The notes beneath the pieces are model-generated. The model was not told the origin of the DNA. It saw only the letters and a list, made by a program, of their open reading frames with translations, and did no database searches. A stretch of DNA of 13,659 nt from Dehalococcoidia bacterium (GTDB lineage: Bacteria > Chloroflexota > Dehalococcoidia > GIF9 > AB-539-J10): assembly GCA_023128875.1 (NCBI GenBank), contig JAGMDB010000033.1, positions 1 to 13,659 of the forward strand. Direction: 5' to 3'. Within the stretch, counting starts at the first letter, position 1. Each line of letters begins with the position of its first letter. Shown one piece after another: positions 12,285 through 13,659 of the stretch. Both the position numbers and the translations under genes were made by a program.

Positions 12285-13157
12285 TTATTTTGCTCGTAGA
12301 AGGTCAATAGCATTAAAGGAGCTACGCATAAGCGGCCCCGACGCTACCCCTAAGAACCCCATCTTTCTCGCAATAAGATCGTATTGAGCAAACTCATCAG
12401 GAGTAATATATCTTACCACCTGGTGATGTTTTAGGGAGGGTCTCAGGTATTGCCCTAAAGTTATGCAATTGCACTCAGCCTCTCTCAGATCCTCCATAAC
12501 CGCTATCACCTCATCTTCCTTTTCTCCCAACCCCAACATAAGCCCTGATTTAGTTAAAAGCCCCTTATCTAAAGATTTCGCCCTCTTTAGAACCTCCAAG
12601 GAACGGAGATATTTCGCCTGGGGTCGTACCTCTGAATAGAGCCGAGGGATTGTCTCCACATTGTGATTTAAGGCGCTGGGCTGGGCAGCAACGACCTTCT
12701 CCAGTGCCGATTGCGAACCTTGAAAATCTGGAATAAGAACCTCAACGCCGATACTTAAGTTATGGTGGTGCAGAACCCCTATAGCCCGAGCAAACTGTGC
12801 TGCGCCTCCATCAGGGAGATCATCTCGGCAAACGGAAGTAATGACCACGTATTTTAATTCTAACTCTTTTACTGCTTGACAAAGTCGCTCTGGTTCAGCA
12901 GGATCAGGAGGCAAAGGCCTTCCCGTTTCCACTCTACAGAAGGAGCAATGTCTGGTGCAGATGCTCCCCAAGAGCATAAAGGTAAGCCTGCCTTGAGAAT
13001 AACAATCCTGACGATTGGGGCAGGCAGCACTCTCACACACAGTATGAAGACCCCAGTGCCGAACCACACTCCGTATTCTTCTTACTTTTTCTCCGTGAGG
13101 AATAGGTCTCTTCACCCAAAAAGGAGTCCTTAGTTTGTCTATACTTTCAAACATCAT
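12285..13157 (-). CDS. lipA: Lipoyl synthase
   Basis: This 290-residue radical SAM enzyme inserts two sulfurs into protein-bound octanoyl chains to make the lipoyl cofactor of 2-oxoacid dehydrogenases and the glycine cleavage system. Both clusters are visible: the auxiliary (sacrificial) cluster motif Cys41-x4-Cys46-x5-Cys52 and the radical SAM motif Cys67-x3-Cys71-x2-Cys74 (CTRHCSFC). Also present are VITSVCRDDLPDGGA, LNHNVET, KSGLMLGLGE and the C-terminal RSS (278-280), whose serine ligates the auxiliary cluster. ATG 13155-13157 sits directly behind AGGGAGG; the next codon is also ATG (13152-13154) and is better spaced. The gene follows the flavoprotein gene by 55 bp on the same strand, a likely operon. 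No lipB or E2 gene is in view. Confidence 0.95.
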   Translation of the reverse strand: MMFESIDKLRTPFWVKRPIPHGEKVRRIRSVVRHWGLHTVCESAACPNRQDCYSQGRLTFMLLGSICTRHCSFCRVETGRPLPPDPAEPERLCQAVKELELKYVVITSVCRDDLPDGGAAQFARAIGVLHHHNLSIGVEVLIPDFQGSQSALEKVVAAQPSALNHNVETIPRLYSEVRPQAKYLRSLEVLKRAKSLDKGLLTKSGLMLGLGEKEDEVIAVMEDLREAECNCITLGQYLRPSLKHHQVVRYITPDEFAQYDLIARKMGFLGVASGPLMRSSFNAIDLLRAK

Positions 13158-13211
13158 CCTCCCTTGATGTCATATCACAGGTTATAAACCATTTTATGGG
13201 AAAACTATATT

Positions 13212-13659
13212 TCATCTCCTTTTCCATCTAACTAAAGCCGCATCTACAGCCAAGGTCATGCAATCCAATGCAGGAGCAGCTGGCGGCGCATAGCATGTTT
13301 CCAATTGCATAAAATCTGCAAGAGTCATTTCCTCCAGAATCGCTATAGCAAAGACATTGATGCGTTGATGCACATCTTCCTCTCCAACAATCTGTGCAGC
13401 AATAATCTTTCCGTCATTGGGGTGAGCCATAACTTTAACAGTAATAGCTTTTTTGCCAGGGAAATAGCCCGGTAGTGTTAGGCCACTTATCTTGCCCACA
13501 ATAGGCTCAATTCCTGCTTTTTCTAAGCCTCTCATTGTAGGCCCCACAGCAGAGACTTCTAACCCAAACAGCTCTGTTGTTCGGGTGTTCAAAATACCGC
13601 GGGGCATTTCTTCCTCCCCTCCAGCAGCATTCACTCCAGCAACTCTCCCTTGTTTAACT
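13212..13659 (-). CDS. FAD-dependent pyridine nucleotide-disulfide oxidoreductase, NADH oxidase / CoA-disulfide reductase type (C-terminal part; runs off right edge)
   Basis: The 148 visible codons start inside the protein: VKQGRVAGVNAAGG is the end of the FAD domain, and the frame is open to the edge. The dimerisation domain follows, with TTELFGLEVSAVGPTMRGLE, YFPGKKAITVKVMAHPNDGK, IIAAQIVGEEDVHQRINVFA and the ending LETCYAPPAAPALD. This ending fits CoA-disulfide reductase / NADH oxidase relatives; the HAHPTLSE motif of dihydrolipoamide dehydrogenase is absent, so despite sitting beside lipA it is probably not an E3 subunit. Such enzymes reduce disulfides, polysulfide or oxygen with NAD(P)H. 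The active-site Cys lies outside the window. The stop overlaps an ATG of a 22-codon frame leading into lipA. Confidence 0.85.
   Translation of the reverse strand, partial: VKQGRVAGVNAAGGEEEMPRGILNTRTTELFGLEVSAVGPTMRGLEKAGIEPIVGKISGLTLPGYFPGKKAITVKVMAHPNDGKIIAAQIVGEEDVHQRINVFAIAILEEMTLADFMQLETCYAPPAAPALDCMTLAVDAALVRWKRR

Larger units (their letters stand above)
11837..12313 (-). pseudogene. Degraded zinc-finger/HNH-type protein ORF
   Basis: The 158-codon frame contains a recognisable middle: YLKKATPKIGDIKKGEEIGK then FNYIFHACIVCGKTRWVRFQ and KGKP. This resembles the N-terminal zinc-ribbon module of phage and mobile HNH endonuclease-like proteins (HACxxCGKxRWVxxxKGKP). The second Cys pair and the HNH domain that should follow are missing; after GKPLEC the sequence is unrelated and runs through the tmRNA-like element and its hairpin. 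The ATG at 12313 lies inside the end of lipA with no ribosome binding site. A GTG at 12202 (MARQYLKK) is a more natural protein start. Most likely a decayed mobile-element gene, not a working one. Confidence 0.4.

Noticed and set aside
13212..13659. Dihydrolipoamide dehydrogenase (E3) beside lipA
   Set aside because: The C-terminal HAHPTLSE-type motif is missing and the ending fits the NADH oxidase/CoA-disulfide reductase branch.
1..13659. CRISPR array or phage-defence cluster
   Set aside because: No regularly spaced repeats and no cas, nuclease-helicase or other defence genes were seen.

Overview
The window looks like bacterial chromosome from an anaerobic or microaerobic lineage, with moderate GC, strong GGAGG-type ribosome binding sites and frequent GTG/TTG starts. 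The protein style (bacterial LipA, AEC permease, archaeal-type alanine dehydrogenase/OCD, excisionase-like HTH, CoA-disulfide-reductase-like flavoprotein) would suit Chloroflexota, perhaps Dehalococcoidia. That placement is an inference from general resemblance, not a search.

Region 1 (1-4017, minus strand) is the most interesting part. A tightly overlapping operon reads from about 3930 leftwards: a succinyl-CoA-synthetase-like beta subunit, its alpha subunit, a [4Fe-4S]/flavin 4-hydroxybutyryl-CoA-dehydratase-family protein, two tiny coupled ORFs, and a saccharopine-dehydrogenase-like oxidoreductase that leaves the window. A divergent Lrp/AsnC regulator (4051-4542) shares its control region. 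The logic suggested is: activate an organic acid to a CoA thioester, act on the acyl-CoA by a radical flavin/FeS reaction, and do a linked NAD(P)-dependent step, under control of an amino-acid-type regulator. The dehydratase-like protein keeps all four cluster ligands but, by my from-memory alignment, lacks several acid/base residues of the clostridial enzyme. It may therefore catalyse a different reaction. The beta subunit lacks a normal start and about 40 N-terminal residues.

Region 2 (4543-7447) is patchier: a short ORF cut by the left end of an IS3-family remnant, a small heat-shock protein with a palindrome at its predicted start of transcription, a long gene-poor stretch, an AEC-family permease whose first membrane segment lies upstream of any usable start codon, and a probable GNAT fossil.

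Region 3 (7448-11500) holds an alanine dehydrogenase/ornithine cyclodeaminase, a short HTH protein whose C-terminus is written by a dispersed repeat, a two-helix membrane protein, a PIN/DUF3368-like gene fragment, an M14-type succinylglutamate desuccinylase/aspartoacylase homologue, and a glycine-rich small membrane protein with a good promoter. With the permease and the Lrp regulator, these point to amino-acid metabolism.

Region 4 (11500-13659) contains a promoter/operator-like dyad, a tmRNA-3'-end-like sequence followed by a hairpin terminator (possible integration-site remnant), a degraded HNH/zinc-finger-type ORF, lipoyl synthase (lipA), and the C-terminal part of an NADH-oxidase/CoA-disulfide-reductase-like flavoprotein leaving the right edge.
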